From a bacterium (GTDB lineage: Bacteria > Pseudomonadota > Alphaproteobacteria > Rhodobacterales > Rhodobacteraceae), in assembly GCA_016124195.1 (NCBI GenBank), contig WGOE01000014.1, positions 1 through 64,000 of the forward strand: 64,000 nt of DNA, read 5' to 3'. How positions within the stretch are numbered: the first letter of the stretch is position 1; every line of letters begins with the position of its first letter. The notes under the pieces are model-generated. The model was not told the DNA's origin. It saw only the letters and a list, made by a program, of their open reading frames with translations, and did not search any database. The translations under genes and the position numbers were made by a program. Below, in pieces: positions 8,288-17,362 of the stretch.

Positions 8288-9088
8288 ATGACGGAAGTCC
8301 TGATCGACTGCGGCGAAGCCCTGGCACAGATGCGGGCCAAGGCGCCCCTGGTGCAAAACGTCACCAACTACGTCGCCATGAACGTGATGGCCAATGTGAT
8401 GCTGGCCATCGGCGCCTCGCCCGCCATGGTGCATGCCGAAGAAGAGGCGGCGGAATTCGCAGGCTTTACCCAGGCCCTGACGATCAACATCGGCACGCTT
8501 TCGGCCCCTTGGGTGCGCGCGATGAAGGCGGCTGCGGCGGTGGCTGCGGCGCGTGGGACGCCTTGGGTGCTGGACCCGGTGGCCGCCGGGGCTACGGGCT
8601 TTCGCCGTGAGACAGCCGCGGCGCTGGTGGCCGAACGCCCGACCGTGATCCGCGGCAATGCCTCGGAAATCCTCGCCCTGTCGGGGGCTGCGGCGGCGGG
8701 CAAGGGCGTGGATGCCGCCGATGGGGTCGAGGCGGCCGAGGCGGGCGCCCTGGCCCTGTCGCGTGCGACCGGGGCGGTCGTCGCGGTGACGGGCCGTGTG
8801 GATTTCGTGACCGACGGCACCCGGTCCTGCCGGATCGCCAATGGCCATCCCCTGATGCCGCAGGTGACCGCTTTGGGCTGCGCGCTGACAGGCGTGGTCG
8901 GGGCCTTCCTCGTTGACCAGCCGGCGTTCGAGGCGACCGTGGCGGCGCTGGCCTTCTATGGTCTGGCCGGGGAAGTCGCTGCCAGAGGCGCACGGGGCCC
9001 GGGCAGCTTTGCCGTGGCTTTTGTCGACGCGTTGGCCGCGCTGACCCCCGCCGAGGTTTCGGCAGGCGCGAAGGTCACCTGGGCATGA
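8288..9088 (+). CDS. thiM: Hydroxyethylthiazole kinase
   Basis: A 266-residue ribokinase-like enzyme that phosphorylates 4-methyl-5-(2-hydroxyethyl)thiazole during thiamine salvage. Characteristic stretches are PLVQNVTNYVAMNVMAN (residues 20-36), IGASPAMVHAEEE, VLDPVAAGATGFRR, GNASEILALSG and the anion-hole/catalytic region TALGCALTGVVGAF. The start at 8288 follows GAGGAGAGCGGA and is the first ATG after the TPP riboswitch. It is the first gene of a six-gene operon and overlaps thiE by 4 bases (ATGA). The presence of thiM, ThiE and ThiD without the de novo ThiC/ThiG genes marks the operon as a salvage system. Confidence 0.96.
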   Translation: MTEVLIDCGEALAQMRAKAPLVQNVTNYVAMNVMANVMLAIGASPAMVHAEEEAAEFAGFTQALTINIGTLSAPWVRAMKAAAAVAAARGTPWVLDPVAAGATGFRRETAAALVAERPTVIRGNASEILALSGAAAAGKGVDAADGVEAAEAGALALSRATGAVVAVTGRVDFVTDGTRSCRIANGHPLMPQVTALGCALTGVVGAFLVDQPAFEATVAALAFYGLAGEVAARGARGPGSFAVAFVDALAALTPAEVSAGAKVTWA

Positions 9089-9690
9089 ACCTTTCGGTCT
9101 ATTTCGTCACCCCGGATGGGGCGGACGACGGGCTGGTGCTGGCGGCCTTGCGGGGCGGGGCCAGCGTCATTCAGCTGCGCGACAAGACCGCCAGCGATGC
9201 GGCGATGACAGCGCAGGCGCGGCGCCTCTTGCCCGCCTGCCGCGCAGCAGGCGTGCCGCTGATCGTCAACGACCGACTGTCGGTCGCCCTCCACAGCGGG
9301 GCCGATGGCCTGCATGTCGGGCAAGGCGACGGGGATATCCGGACCCTTCGGGCGGCGCTGGGGCCGGAGCGCATCCTTGGCCTGTCGATCGAGACTGCGG
9401 CGCAGCTGGCCGCCATGCCGGCCGACACGGTGGATTACATCGGTGTGGGTCCGGTCCATGCCACGGCCACCAAACCCGACCACGCGGCCCCCCTGGGACT
9501 GACGGCGCTCGCCCGGATCGTGGCAGCCAGCCCCTGTCCGGCGGTGGCCATCGGCGGTGTCGGTCTGGCCGATGTGCCGGCACTGCGCCAGATGGGCGCG
9601 GCGGGTCTGGCCGTCGTTTCTGCCATCGCCGGGGACGCCAACCCAGAGGCCGCCACCCGCCGCCTGGTCGACGCATGGAGTGCTGCATGA
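9085..9690 (+). CDS. thiE: Thiamine phosphate synthase
   Basis: A 201-residue TIM-barrel enzyme joining hydroxymethylpyrimidine diphosphate and thiazole phosphate to thiamine phosphate. The substrate-binding motifs are all present: VIQLRDKTASD, LIVNDRLSVAL, GLHVGQGD, VGPVHATATKPDHA (diphosphate loop) and AIGGVGLADV. Length is normal for the short bacterial form. It overlaps thiM by 4 bases and thiD by 4 bases, so the three proteins are probably made by coupled translation. Expression should follow the TPP riboswitch upstream of thiM. Confidence 0.95.
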   Translation: MNLSVYFVTPDGADDGLVLAALRGGASVIQLRDKTASDAAMTAQARRLLPACRAAGVPLIVNDRLSVALHSGADGLHVGQGDGDIRTLRAALGPERILGLSIETAAQLAAMPADTVDYIGVGPVHATATKPDHAAPLGLTALARIVAASPCPAVAIGGVGLADVPALRQMGAAGLAVVSAIAGDANPEAATRRLVDAWSAA

Positions 9691-10490
9691 TCCCGAATAT
9701 CCTGTCGATTGCCGGTTCAGATCCCTCGGGCGGCGCGGGCATTCAAGCCGATCTCAAGGCGATTTCGGCCAATGGCGGCTATGCCATGGCGGCAATCACG
9801 GCGCTGACCGCGCAGAACACCAAGGGCGTGCACGGGGTCGAACTGGTCTCTGCCGCCTTCGTCCGGGCCCAAATCGCTGCGGTCTTTGCGGATATCCGGG
9901 TTGATGCCGTCAAGATCGGCATGCTGGGCACGGCCGAGATCGCGACGGCGGTGGCCGAGGAACTGAGGCCCCGCCGCGTGCCCATCGTGCTGGACCCGGT
10001 CATGGTGGCCAAGGGCGGCGACCGCCTCTTGGCCGAAGCGGCGGTTGTGGCGCTGCGCGAGCGGCTTCTGCCTTTGGCCACGGTGATCACGCCGAACCTG
10101 CCCGAAGCCGCCGACCTTCTGGGCGAGCCCGAAGCACAGGACCGCGCCACGATGGAACGGCAGGCCGAGGCCCTGTTGGCGTTGGGGCCGCAGGCCGTGC
10201 TGTTGAAGGGGGGCCATCTGCAGGGCCAGTCCAGTGCCGACCTGTTCCTGACGCACGCGATGCGGGTCTGGATCGACGCTCCGCGCATCGCCACCAGGAA
10301 CACCCATGGCACGGGCTGCACGCTTTCGGCGGCCTTGGCGACCCAGCTTGCGCTGACCCAGGACCCGCTCGCCGCTGCCCGCGCCGCCAAGGCCTATACG
10401 CTGGCCGCCATCCGCGCCGCCGATGGCCTGAGCGTCGGCCAGGGCCACGGTCCGACCGATCATTTCCACCATATGCGGAGCCTGTCATGA
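9687..10490 (+). CDS. thiD: Hydroxymethylpyrimidine/phosphomethylpyrimidine kinase
   Basis: A 267-residue ribokinase-fold enzyme that phosphorylates 4-amino-5-hydroxymethyl-2-methylpyrimidine twice. It opens with ILSIAGSDPSGGAGIQADLK, the typical substrate site. DAVKIGMLGTAEI and LDPVMVAKGGDRLL follow, and the ATP/anion-hole motif THGTGCTLSAALA lies near residue 210. The ATG at 9687 overlaps the thiE stop; a start four codons earlier is possible but has no support. It overlaps the following binding-protein gene by 4 bases. Together with ThiM and ThiE it completes thiamine phosphate formation from the two salvaged halves. Confidence 0.95.
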   Translation: MIPNILSIAGSDPSGGAGIQADLKAISANGGYAMAAITALTAQNTKGVHGVELVSAAFVRAQIAAVFADIRVDAVKIGMLGTAEIATAVAEELRPRRVPIVLDPVMVAKGGDRLLAEAAVVALRERLLPLATVITPNLPEAADLLGEPEAQDRATMERQAEALLALGPQAVLLKGGHLQGQSSADLFLTHAMRVWIDAPRIATRNTHGTGCTLSAALATQLALTQDPLAAARAAKAYTLAAIRAADGLSVGQGHGPTDHFHHMRSLS

Positions 10491-11428
10491 ATCGTCTGAT
10501 CCCCGCCATGGCCCTCACCATCGCCCTGATGACGGCCTGGTCCGCCCGGGCCGAGGATCACCTGAAGATCATGCTGGACTGGTTCGTGAACCCCGATCAC
10601 GCGCCGATCATCGTGGCCCGGCAGCGCGGCTATTTCAAGGACGAGGGTCTGGATGTCGACATCATCGCCCCTGCCGATCCTGCCGATCCGCCCAAGATGG
10701 TCGCGGCCGGTCAGGTCGATCTGGCCGTCGGCTACCAGCCGCAACTCTATCTGCAAGAGGCAGCGGGCCTGCCGGTGGTGCGGGTCGGCGCCCTGGTCGA
10801 CAATCCGCTTTATTGCGTGATGGTCGATGCGGCCGGTCCGGTGGCCACGCTGTCCGACCTCAAAGGGCGCCGCATCGGTTTTTCGGTACCGGGGATCGAG
10901 GAAGCCCTGCTGCACCGGATGCTGCAACATGACGGGGTGGCACCCTCGGACGTCAGCGAGGTCAACGTGAACTTTGCCCTGACCTCGGCGCTGGCCTCGG
11001 GGTCGGTGGACGCGGTGGCGGGCGCCTTCCGGAATTTCGAGCCGCACCAAATGCAGTCCGTGGAGCATGAAGGCCGCTGCTTTCTGCCCGAAGAACACGG
11101 AGTTCCGCCCTATGACGAGCTGATCTATCTGGCCAATCCAGCCACGATGGACCGCGACCGCATCACCCGCTTTCTGAAGGCGACGGCCCGCGCCGCACGC
11201 GAGATCGCCGCCGATCCCGCCGCCGGATGGAGCGATTTTCGGTCCTACGCGCCAGAACTGGACGATGCCTTGAACGCCGCGGCCTGGAAGGACACCGTGC
11301 CGCATCTGGCGCAGGACCCCTTCGCGCTGGACGCGGCACGCTATGCGGCCTTCGGCCAGTTCATGGCCGAGGCGGGGCTGATTTCTGCCGCGCCGGATGT
11401 GGCGCGGATCGCCGTATCGCTGAAATGA
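10487..11428 (+). CDS. thiY: Periplasmic binding protein of a pyrimidine (HMP precursor) ABC transporter
   Basis: A 313-residue protein of the NMT1/THI5-like family. The first 22 residues form a signal peptide (MNRLIPAMALTIALMTAWSA, cleavage after ARA). The mature part begins LKIMLDWFVNPDHAPIIVAR, the standard opening for ThiY-type binding proteins, followed by GYFKDEGLDV, MVAAGQVDLAVGYQPQ and KGRRIGFSVPG. It most likely captures formylaminopyrimidine or HMP-like thiamine breakdown products for ThiXZ. It lies in the TPP-riboswitch operon, overlapping thiD and thiZ by 4 bases each, which ties it to thiamine and not to taurine or nitrate uptake. Confidence 0.92.
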   Translation: MNRLIPAMALTIALMTAWSARAEDHLKIMLDWFVNPDHAPIIVARQRGYFKDEGLDVDIIAPADPADPPKMVAAGQVDLAVGYQPQLYLQEAAGLPVVRVGALVDNPLYCVMVDAAGPVATLSDLKGRRIGFSVPGIEEALLHRMLQHDGVAPSDVSEVNVNFALTSALASGSVDAVAGAFRNFEPHQMQSVEHEGRCFLPEEHGVPPYDELIYLANPATMDRDRITRFLKATARAAREIAADPAAGWSDFRSYAPELDDALNAAAWKDTVPHLAQDPFALDAARYAAFGQFMAEAGLISAAPDVARIAVSLK

Positions 11429-12111
11429 ACGCGCTATCGCTGTCTGGCCGGATTGCTCTGGCCGGGGCAGACCTCTTTTCGGGCGAGGTCGTGTTCGCAG
11501 AAGGGTGGACCTGCGTGATGGGCGCCTCTGGCGTCGGCAAGACCACCCTGCTGCGGGTTCTGGCCGGATTGCCGGTCGCTGCCACATTTCAGGGGCATGT
11601 GGCGCGACCGGGACGGATCGGCTGGATGGCGCAAGCCGATCTTCTGCTGCCGCACCTGACCGTGGCGGGCAATGTCGGCGTGATCGACCGGCTGGCCGGG
11701 CGCCTGACGCAGCCGGACAAGGTTTCGGCCTGCCTTGATGCCGTTGGCCTGGCTGGATTCGAAGCCCGGATGCCCGACACGCTGTCCGGCGGTCAAAGAC
11801 AGCGCGTCGCGCTGGCCCGCGCCCTGATGCAAGAGGCCCCCTGCCTGATGCTGGACGAACCCTTTGCCGCGCTGGACCCCGCGACGCGCCGGCAGGTTCA
11901 GACGACCGCGCAAGACCTTCTGCGCGGAAAGAGGGTGGTGATGGTGACCCATGATCCTTCCGAAGCGCTGCGCCTGGCCGACCGGTTGCTGGTTCTGGCG
12001 GGCGGGGCGCTGCGCGATGTAACCCTGCCCGCCAAGCCAAGGTCGGGTCTGAGCGCGCAAGAGGCCGCGACGGCCCTGGGACAAATCCTGCTGGCGATGG
12101 AGGCCGCATGA
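11425..12111 (+). CDS. thiZ: ABC transporter ATPase for pyrimidine uptake
   Basis: A 228-residue single-domain ABC ATPase. Walker A is MGASGVGKTTLLR (about residues 32-44), the signature motif is TLSGGQRQRVALARAL, Walker B is CLMLDEPFAALD, and the switch histidine is in VVMVTHDPSEAL. The start is the ATGA overlap with thiY, as the longer open frame upstream reads through thiY in another phase. It overlaps thiX by 4 bases. It powers import of a thiamine pyrimidine precursor with ThiX and ThiY. Confidence 0.93.
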   Translation: MNALSLSGRIALAGADLFSGEVVFAEGWTCVMGASGVGKTTLLRVLAGLPVAATFQGHVARPGRIGWMAQADLLLPHLTVAGNVGVIDRLAGRLTQPDKVSACLDAVGLAGFEARMPDTLSGGQRQRVALARALMQEAPCLMLDEPFAALDPATRRQVQTTAQDLLRGKRVVMVTHDPSEALRLADRLLVLAGGALRDVTLPAKPRSGLSAQEAATALGQILLAMEAA

Positions 12112-12905
12112 TCCGGGGCCTGACACTCGCGGCGGCGTTTGTGGCGCTGTGGCAACTGGCTGTCTGGCTGGGTGGCCTTCCGCGCTTTGTCCTGCCGCCG
12201 CCCGTTTCGGTCTTCGCGGCGCTGGTGGATCATGCCGCGCTGCTGGCCGATCACGGCTTCACGACCCTGCTTGAAGTCATGGCGGGCCTGGTTCTTGGCA
12301 CGGCGTTGGGGATCGGCCTAGCCCTGGCGCTGCATCTGTGGCCTGCCGCGCGGCGGGTTGTCGAACCGGTTCTGGTCGCCTCGCAAGCGGTTCCGGTCTT
12401 TGTCCTGGCTCCCGTCCTCACGCTTTGGCTGGGCTATGGCCTTGGCCCGAAAGTGGCGGTGACCGTGCTTCTGGTCTTCTTTCCGGTTCTGGGCGGGTTG
12501 ATCGACGCGATGGACCGGGTGCCCGATACCGTGCTGGACCTCGCACGGATCGCCCGGGCGCCGCGCTGGCGCGAGGTCCTGTTCCTGCGCCTGCCTACCG
12601 CCCTGCCCGGCCTGCGCGCGGGGCTGCGGATCGGCGCGACCTTTGCGCCGACCGGGGCGGTGATCGGCGAATGGGTCGGGGCATCGAAAGGACTTGGCTA
12701 CCTGATGCTGATGGCCAATGCCCGTTCGCAGGCCGACCTGATGTTTGCGGCTTTGGTGCTGGTCATCGCCCTCACCCTGGCGGTGCGCCGTCTTGCGGAT
12801 TGGGCGGTTGGACGCCTGATCGGACTTGTTCATTTCAGCGGCACAGTCCGGCCATCAACCTCTGGTCGCTTGCCGGCGCAGCAAAGGATTGCGCGCAATG
12901 ACTGA
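12108..12905 (+). CDS. thiX: ABC transporter permease for pyrimidine uptake
   Basis: A 265-residue inner-membrane permease of the BPD_transp_1 family, with about six hydrophobic segments. The cytoplasmic coupling loop that docks on the ATPase is visible as DLARIARAPRWREVLFLRLP, followed by ALPGLRAGLRIGATFAPTGA and GEWVGASKGLGYLM. It closes the thiamine operon. After the last transmembrane segment there is a tail of roughly 25 residues, rich in Ser, Pro and Arg, that is not typical of the family and may reflect a lost original stop codon. Confidence 0.92.
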   Translation: MIRGLTLAAAFVALWQLAVWLGGLPRFVLPPPVSVFAALVDHAALLADHGFTTLLEVMAGLVLGTALGIGLALALHLWPAARRVVEPVLVASQAVPVFVLAPVLTLWLGYGLGPKVAVTVLLVFFPVLGGLIDAMDRVPDTVLDLARIARAPRWREVLFLRLPTALPGLRAGLRIGATFAPTGAVIGEWVGASKGLGYLMLMANARSQADLMFAALVLVIALTLAVRRLADWAVGRLIGLVHFSGTVRPSTSGRLPAQQRIARND

Positions 12906-13104
12906 GCTACGGCGCGTCCATCCCTGCGCCTTGATGCGCAGACCCAACCAGGTTCGAGCGACACCGGCCCCAAGGCCTGCCTCAATCTTGAGCAGAATTG
13001 TCGATTTTGCATTGACCTCCGGCGTGCGGCACCATAGCCAAACGTCCAGATTCGACGCTTCGTCGCGCGAATTCGACATTGGCCCCGGATGAGGCTCCTC
13101 CGAA

Positions 13105-14145
13105 TTGAACGATTTGACCCCGATGCGCGCCGAACTGGCCGCTTGCTATGACCTTGCCCCGTCGCTCTCCGCTGCCGAGGCGACGCGGGGCCGGTGGGAC
13201 AAGGCCGCTCGCGTGATTCCCTTTGCCGAATGGGCCACCCATGCGCCCTATGTTCTGGCGATCGAGCGTCTGAAGGCCGAACGGGATGCGGTGATCCTGG
13301 GGCATAATTACATGACCCCGCAGGTGTTTCACGGGGTCTGCGATGTGGTGGGCGACAGTTTGCAGCTGGCGATAGCGGCGCAGAAGGTGTCGGCCAGGGT
13401 CATCGTGCAGGGCGGCGTGCATTTCATGGCCGAAACCTCCAAGGTGCTGAACCCCGACAAGCTGGTCCTGATGCCGGATATGGAGGCGGGGTGTTCCCTG
13501 GCCTCTTCGATCACTGCCGAGGGCGTGGCGGAGATGCGCCGCCGCTATCCCGGCGCGCCGGTGGTGGCCTATGTCAACACCTCCGCCGAGGTGAAGGCGG
13601 CGGCCGACATCTGCTGCACTTCCGCCAATGCCGCCGCCATCGTCCGCAAGCTGGACGCAGACACGGTCATCATGCTGCCGGACAAGTACCTGGCGCAGAA
13701 CGTGGCCAGACAGGTGCCGGAAAAGCGGATCGTCTGGTGGGACGGCGCCTGCATCGTGCATGAACAGTTCACCGCCGCCGACCTGCGCGACTTTCGCCAG
13801 TTTCACCCCGGCGTCCGGATCATCGCGCACCCGGAATGCCCGCCCGACGTGGTGGCCGAGGCGGATTACACCGGCTCGACCTCGGGCATCATCGACTATG
13901 TGGGGCGAGAGCAACCGGCCTCGGCATTGCTCGTCACTGAATGCTCGATGGCGTCCAACATCGCCGATGCCCATCCGGCGGTCGACTTCGTCGGCCCCTG
14001 CACGATGTGCCCCTATATGAAGATGATCACGCTGGAAAAGATCCTCTGGTCGCTGCACGCCATGACGACGCCGGTCGAGGTGCCCGCCCATCTGGCCGAG
14101 GGCGCAAGGACCGCGGTCCGCCGCATGATCGACCTGTCGCGGTGA
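13105..14145 (+). CDS. nadA: Quinolinate synthase
   Basis: A 346-residue enzyme that condenses iminoaspartate with dihydroxyacetone phosphate to quinolinate, using an oxygen-sensitive [4Fe-4S] cluster. Candidate cluster cysteines, by their family spacing of about 86, are Cys130 (MEAGCSLASS), Cys216 (WWDGACIVHE) and Cys302 (CTMCPYMKM). Other conserved parts are VILGHNYMTPQVF and AHPECPPDVVAEADYTGSTS. The TTG at 13105 is the likeliest start, with GAGG about 10 bases before it; an ATG at 13123 is the alternative. First gene of nadABC, overlapping nadB by 4 bases. Confidence 0.95.
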   Translation: MNDLTPMRAELAACYDLAPSLSAAEATRGRWDKAARVIPFAEWATHAPYVLAIERLKAERDAVILGHNYMTPQVFHGVCDVVGDSLQLAIAAQKVSARVIVQGGVHFMAETSKVLNPDKLVLMPDMEAGCSLASSITAEGVAEMRRRYPGAPVVAYVNTSAEVKAAADICCTSANAAAIVRKLDADTVIMLPDKYLAQNVARQVPEKRIVWWDGACIVHEQFTAADLRDFRQFHPGVRIIAHPECPPDVVAEADYTGSTSGIIDYVGREQPASALLVTECSMASNIADAHPAVDFVGPCTMCPYMKMITLEKILWSLHAMTTPVEVPAHLAEGARTAVRRMIDLSR

Positions 14146-15647
14146 GCGCGCCTGCCTTGCAGACCGACCGCATCCTGATCGTGGGCGGCGGCATCGCGGC
14201 GCTTTATGCCGCCCTTGCGATGGCGCCGCGCCCGGTGCTGGTGATCGTGCCAGAGCCATTGGGGATGGGGGCCTCTTCGGCCTGGGCGCAGGGCGGGGTC
14301 GCGGCGGCGATGGGGCCGGGGGATCGGCCCGCCGACCATCTGGCCGACACGATGGCCGCCGGGGCCGGGCTGGTCGACCCGGCCGTTGCACGCCGCGTGA
14401 CCGGAGAGGCCCCGGATCATGTCGCCCGTCTCGCCGCCCTTGGCGCCCCCTTCGACCGCGACCTGCATGGCGGCTACATGCTGTCGCGCGAGGCGGCGCA
14501 TGGCGCGGCCCGGGTGGTCCGTGTGGGCGGTGACCGCGCCGGGCAGGCGATCATGGCCACGCTGATCCGCGCCATTCAGGCCGCCCCCCATGTGCAGGTC
14601 CTGACCGGGATTTCCGCCGTGGGGCTGCTGGTTGAGAGCGGCCGCGTGGCGGGGGTCGAGATCGAGGGGGCGATTGGCCGCGGTTCCGTTCACGCTCCGG
14701 CGGTTCTTCTCGCCGGTGGCGGGGCGGCTGGGCTTTACGCCGTCACCACCAATCCCTTGCGCATCCGGGGCCAGATGATGGGCATGGCGGCGCGGGCCGG
14801 GGCCGTGATCCGCGACCCGGAATTCGTTCAGTTCCACCCCACGGCCATCGCCACCGGAGAGGACCCGGCGCCTCTGGCGACCGAGGCCCTGCGCGGCGAG
14901 GGGGCGCATCTGGTCAATGCCCTGGGCCAGCGTTTCGTCTGCCATCCGATGCGGGAACTCGCCCCGCGCGACATCGTGGCACGCGCGGTCTTTGCCGAAA
15001 CCGAGGCCGGACGGCGCCCCTGTCTTGACCTGCGCGCCATCCCGGTCTGCAAGCATTTCCCGACGGTCTTTGCGGCCTGCCAGCGGGCGGGTCTGGACCC
15101 TGCCCGGCACCTCATCCCGGTCACCGCCGCCGCCCACTACCACATGGGCGGCATTTCGGTTGATGCCCGGGGCCGCAGTGCCCTGCCGGGGCTTTGGGTG
15201 GCGGGCGAGGCCGCCTGCACCGGCTTGCACGGCGGCAACCGGCTGGCCTCCAACGGGCTGCTCGAGGCCTTGGTGATGGGTTGGGCCGCCGGGCTGGACA
15301 TCGCCGCCGAGATCGGCGCGCGACCCGCCCCGTTTGCCGCGCCCCTGCTGGCCGGAGAGGTCACCGAACCCGATCCCGCCAAGGTCGCCCTGCTGCGCCA
15401 AACCATGACGCAAGATGTCGGGGTGATCCGCGACGCACCCGGCCTGACCCGGGCCCTGGCGACGATAGCGGCGTTGGAGGCCGACGCCCCGCCCGCCTTC
15501 CTCAACATGCTGACCGCCGCGCGGATGATCGCCCATGCCGCCTTGTCGCGCCGCGAAAGCCGGGGCGCACAGTGCCGCAGCGATTTTCCGGGGCAACTGC
15601 CGCCGAAATCCACCTTGCTGACCCTTGCCGAAACGGAGCATCCATGA
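14142..15647 (+). CDS. nadB: L-aspartate oxidase
   Basis: A 501-residue FAD enzyme oxidising L-aspartate to iminoaspartate for NadA. It starts at a GTG inside the GTGA overlap with nadA. Seen: the dinucleotide fold ILIVGGGIAALYAALAM, SSAWAQGGVAAAMGPGD, the isoalloxazine/substrate region FVQFHPTAIA, the capping-domain active site RGEGAHLVN with RELAPRDIVARAV, and HYHMGGI with HGGNRLASNGLLEALV at the C-terminal FAD contact. Slightly shorter than enterobacterial NadB but with all sites. It overlaps nadC by 4 bases, so the three NAD enzymes should be made in step. Confidence 0.95.
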   Translation: MSAPALQTDRILIVGGGIAALYAALAMAPRPVLVIVPEPLGMGASSAWAQGGVAAAMGPGDRPADHLADTMAAGAGLVDPAVARRVTGEAPDHVARLAALGAPFDRDLHGGYMLSREAAHGAARVVRVGGDRAGQAIMATLIRAIQAAPHVQVLTGISAVGLLVESGRVAGVEIEGAIGRGSVHAPAVLLAGGGAAGLYAVTTNPLRIRGQMMGMAARAGAVIRDPEFVQFHPTAIATGEDPAPLATEALRGEGAHLVNALGQRFVCHPMRELAPRDIVARAVFAETEAGRRPCLDLRAIPVCKHFPTVFAACQRAGLDPARHLIPVTAAAHYHMGGISVDARGRSALPGLWVAGEAACTGLHGGNRLASNGLLEALVMGWAAGLDIAAEIGARPAPFAAPLLAGEVTEPDPAKVALLRQTMTQDVGVIRDAPGLTRALATIAALEADAPPAFLNMLTAARMIAHAALSRRESRGAQCRSDFPGQLPPKSTLLTLAETEHP

Positions 15648-16480
15648 CCCTGCCCGCCTTCCTGCTGGAACCCCTGCTGCGCGCCGCCCTGACCGAAGAT
15701 CTCGCCCCCTGGGGCGATGCCACAACCCGCGCCGTCATCCCACCGGGAACCAAGGGGCAGGTCGAGATGCGCAGCCGTCAGTCGGGGGTGATTTCGGGCA
15801 TGCAGGCGGCGGAGCTTGCCTTCCGCCTGATCGACCCCACGCTCGACATCGATATCCTGACGCCGGACGCAGCGGCTTGCGCGCCGGGACAGCCGGTGAT
15901 GCGGGTGACGGGCGATATTGCCGCCATCCTGATGGCCGAGCGGGTGGCCTTGAACTTCGCCGGGCGGATGAGCGGCATCGCCACCCTGACCGCGCGGTTC
16001 GTGGCCGAGGCCGGCCCGGCACGGATCACCTGCACGCGCAAGACAACGCCGGGCCTGCGCGCGGTGGAAAAGGCCGCGGTGGCGCATGGCGGCGGGGCCA
16101 ACCACCGTTTCGGCCTTGGCGATGCCATCCTGATCAAGGACAACCACATCGCGGCGGCGGGTGGGATCGCCGCTGTGCTGACCCGCGTGAAAGCCGTACG
16201 CAGCCACATGATGCGCGTCGAAATCGAGGTTGATACCCTGGCTCAGTTGCAGGACGTCCTTTCTACCGGCGGCGCGGATTGCGTGCTGCTCGACAACATG
16301 GACACCGCCACCCTGCGCGAGGCCGTTGGCCTTGTGGCCGGGCGGATGATCACCGAAGCCTCCGGCAACATGACCCTGCCGCGCATCGCCGAAGTGGCCG
16401 CGACCGGGGTCGGCTATATCAGCGTCGGCGCCCTGACCCATTCCGCCGCCGTCCTGGACCTCGGGCTCGATTACGTCTAG
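15644..16480 (+). CDS. nadC: Nicotinate-nucleotide pyrophosphorylase (quinolinate phosphoribosyltransferase)
   Basis: A 278-residue type II phosphoribosyltransferase converting quinolinate and PRPP to nicotinate mononucleotide. The key residues lie in CTRKTTPGLRAVEKAAV, GGGANHRFGLGDAILIKDNH, VEIEVDTLAQL, VLLDNMD and ITEASGNMTL, all in the usual order. The start is the ATGA overlap with nadB. It completes de novo synthesis of nicotinate mononucleotide from aspartate in three adjacent genes. The operon ends here and about 570 bases without a recognised gene follow. Confidence 0.95.
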   Translation: MTLPAFLLEPLLRAALTEDLAPWGDATTRAVIPPGTKGQVEMRSRQSGVISGMQAAELAFRLIDPTLDIDILTPDAAACAPGQPVMRVTGDIAAILMAERVALNFAGRMSGIATLTARFVAEAGPARITCTRKTTPGLRAVEKAAVAHGGGANHRFGLGDAILIKDNHIAAAGGIAAVLTRVKAVRSHMMRVEIEVDTLAQLQDVLSTGGADCVLLDNMDTATLREAVGLVAGRMITEASGNMTLPRIAEVAATGVGYISVGALTHSAAVLDLGLDYV

Positions 16481-17055
16481 GGGCGAAGGCCAAATGAAGA
16501 CGCAATTCGCCACCCTGATCAACACGATCCCGAGGATGCGGGGTCTTTGGGCTTGGCGAGATCGCCGAGATGCGTGGAAGGACGTTTCGGCCCGAGACCA
16601 CCGGTCGCTTTCAGCAACTGGCGGGAGGTTGATCAGGGTCGCAGGTCCGGACCCGAAGCCTCGCCGGGACAGCGCCGGACAAACCTTGCGGTAAGGGCAG
16701 AGACCCGGTCCGCTCGGATCAATGCGATCGGGTTCAGCATCGCATCGGCCGCGCCGCCGAACTTGGCGCACTCGGTCGGGAATTTCAGGAATGCACACAC
16801 GGGAGGTCCACCCGCTTCCCCGCTGACCGCCAGCCCGGTCACCCGGCGGCACGGACGCCATTTCGGCGCACGGCGCTGTTTCCCGTTCATGAGGATAGGG
16901 CGTAACATGGGCAAAACGGGCGACAAGTTGGCCATGAATTTGGGGGAGAGGCAGGGCACGTTAGACAGGCAGATGGACGGCGTAAGTTGGGTGGGATGGA
17001 CCACAACAACTTCGGCGCCTGTAGGGCCAATGGGCCTGCACGAAGCCGCAGACGG
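16481..17055. other. Region without a recognised gene
   Basis: Several short overlapping frames exist on both strands but none resembles a known family, and none has a good ribosome binding site. It lies between nadC and a truncated short-chain dehydrogenase and probably consists of further decayed sequence. Confidence 0.5.
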
Positions 17056-17352
17056 TCACCGGCGCCGAAAGGTTGGCGGCCAGTTTGCCGAACAGGCGGC
17101 CCATGGCCCCGGCCGTCGGGGCATGATTGGGCAGACGGTCGTCCATCGCGAAGTCGAAGGACCTTCCGCCGCGATGGAGCCTGCACCGGTCACGTCGAGC
17201 CGGGTGACGTGGACGTTGTCCGGGGCGGCCAGGTCAACTCCGGCCGCGGGGTCGCGCATGGAGGCGATGACATTCCAGTCCTCGGATTGAAACCGCAACG
17301 CGGCGGCCTTGCCGATGTCCGAGCAAGCGCCGGTGATCAGGATGGTGTCCAT
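17056..17352 (-). pseudogene. N-terminal piece of a short-chain dehydrogenase
   Basis: The minus strand starts ATG with MDTILITGACSDIGKAAALR, the glycine-rich NAD(P)-binding start of a short-chain dehydrogenase, followed by WNVIASMRDP and VHVTRLDVTGAGSIAA. After about 61 residues the sequence loses resemblance to the family and no catalytic YxxxK follows, so the gene is cut short. It begins only 10 bases after the stop of another SDR remnant on the same strand, which suggests a former tandem pair. Confidence 0.7.
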
Positions 17353-17362
17353 GGCGTTTTCC

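Noticed and set aside
16481-17055. Search for an insertion sequence around the decayed genes
   Set aside because: No transposase motif and no terminal inverted repeats were found here or in the patch at 0.8-3.9 kb.
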